Shown: positions 5,520 to 5,986 of the stretch, in pieces
How the letters are laid out: each line of letters begins with the position of its first letter
Position numbering within the stretch: position 1 is the stretch's first letter
Assembly: GCA_000432915.1 (NCBI GenBank)
Contig: HF995197.1
Coordinates: 1 to 5,986 of the forward strand
DNA length: 5,986 nucleotides
Reading direction: 5' to 3'
Origin: Firmicutes bacterium CAG:194
GTDB lineage: Bacteria > Bacillota > Clostridia > Lachnospirales > Lachnospiraceae
Program-made: the position numbers and the translations under genes
The notes under the pieces: generated by a model
The model's input: only the letters and a program-made list of their open reading frames with translations
Database searches by the model: none
Told to the model about the DNA's origin: nothing

Positions 5520-5986
5520 GTGCCTGTTTTGCGGGCTATCGCAATCAGAAGACGATAGATGAGATCAAAAGCGACTATGTGAAGATCTATGAATATCTGT
5601 TCCCGAAGCTTTTGAAAAAAGAAGACCCGGATCGCTTTTACTGGCCGGTAGCTTCCTGGTCATCCATCGATTATTACGGCAGATGGAAGGCACTTCACTA
5701 TTACGCAAAGCGTTTCTTTGCGCCGGTGCTTCTTTCCTATGAAGAAGAAGGACTGTTGAATCAGACGATGAACGTGAACGCTGAGCCATTCCCGGTGAAA
5801 AAATCGATCCGGTTAAATGTGACGAATGAAACGATGCAGGAAAAACAGGCAGTTGTGAAATGGCAGCTCAGAGATCCGGATGCGAAGGTGCTTTGTGAGC
5901 AGGCATGCAAAGTGACGGTTTCTCCGCTTTCGGCTGTGTGGCTTGACCGTGTGGATCTTGAAATAAGGCTACCGCAATCCCACTGG
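5486..5986 (+). pseudogene. GH2 beta-mannosidase remnant (5'-truncated, internal deletion, runs off the window)
   Basis: A single frame is open from at least ATG 5486 to the window end. Recognisable sequence begins near 5528 (YRNQKTIDEIKSDYVKIYEY). LFPKLLKKEDPDRFYWP ends at 5647 and is followed at once by VASWSSIDYYGRWKALHYYA and KRFFAPVLLSYEEEG. In intact beta-mannosidases, as I recall them, the DP-D-FYWP segment is followed by SPSSGGG, and roughly 100 or more residues including the nucleophile Glu (SEFG) come before the NDCWPVASW segment. Here the two are fused in frame at TGGCCG (5642-5647). The sequence after the fusion is the C-terminal immunoglobulin-like part (NVNAEPFPVKKSIRLNVTNE). 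The GNNE acid/base motif is also missing, because the 5' half is gone. The enzyme, which would cleave beta-mannosides, must be inactive. The last residues (VDLEIRLPQSHW) fit the family poorly and may mark another lesion. Confidence 0.7.

Noticed and set aside
5483..5660. Extension of the AraC frame upstream on the minus strand (reads like a linker with FDLIYRLLIAIARKTG)
   Set aside because: It has no start codon and is the exact codon-phase antisense of the plus-strand frame DEIKSDYVKIYEYLFPKLL, which fits beta-mannosidase better.

Overview
The window looks like chromosomal DNA from a gut-type Lachnospiraceae bacterium (Firmicutes; Blautia, Dorea or Ruminococcus-like). Pointers are the moderate-to-low GC, strong GGAGG-type ribosome binding sites, an extracellular-sensor hybrid histidine kinase followed by a small stand-alone Hpt protein, membrane-anchored XRE regulators, and an AraC regulator divergent from a GH2 beta-mannosidase. 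The genus cannot be fixed from the sequence alone.

Region 1 (1-3190, + strand) is a phosphorelay operon. It opens with the last codons of an unidentified upstream gene. A membrane hybrid histidine kinase overlaps that gene, with sensor, HisKA, HATPase and receiver domains. An intact 118-residue Hpt phosphotransfer protein follows. Two decayed genes are interleaved. Between kinase and Hpt (2244-2421) a well-placed start site leads into pieces resembling an extracellular solute-binding protein and a receiver domain. After the Hpt (2941-3193) another start site leads into the C-terminal part of an HD-GYP domain with an in-frame TAG. A strong 17-bp stem terminator closes the operon. The relay therefore keeps its sensor and phosphotransfer parts, while the likely c-di-GMP-degrading output has been destroyed.

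Region 2 (3191-5178, + strand) has a perfect TATAAT box overlapped upstream by a small inverted repeat, then two adjacent genes of the same architecture: an N-terminal XRE/Cro helix-turn-helix followed by several membrane segments. They are probably co-transcribed, 51 nt apart.

Region 3 (5165-5986) is a damaged carbohydrate-utilisation locus. A minus-strand AraC-type DNA-binding domain without its usual N-terminal sensor half faces a plus-strand GH2 beta-mannosidase remnant. The remnant lacks its 5' half and has an in-frame internal deletion. One deletion across the original divergent promoter would explain the loss of both 5' ends. A hairpin with a T-run sits at the junction and would pair with the AraC start codon.

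I see no mobile element, CRISPR array, tRNA or rRNA. The most notable theme is repeated gene decay by deletion (at least four damaged genes in 6 kb) beside intact regulatory genes. I found no convincing wholly new system. A chimeric assembly cannot be excluded as the source of some junctions.
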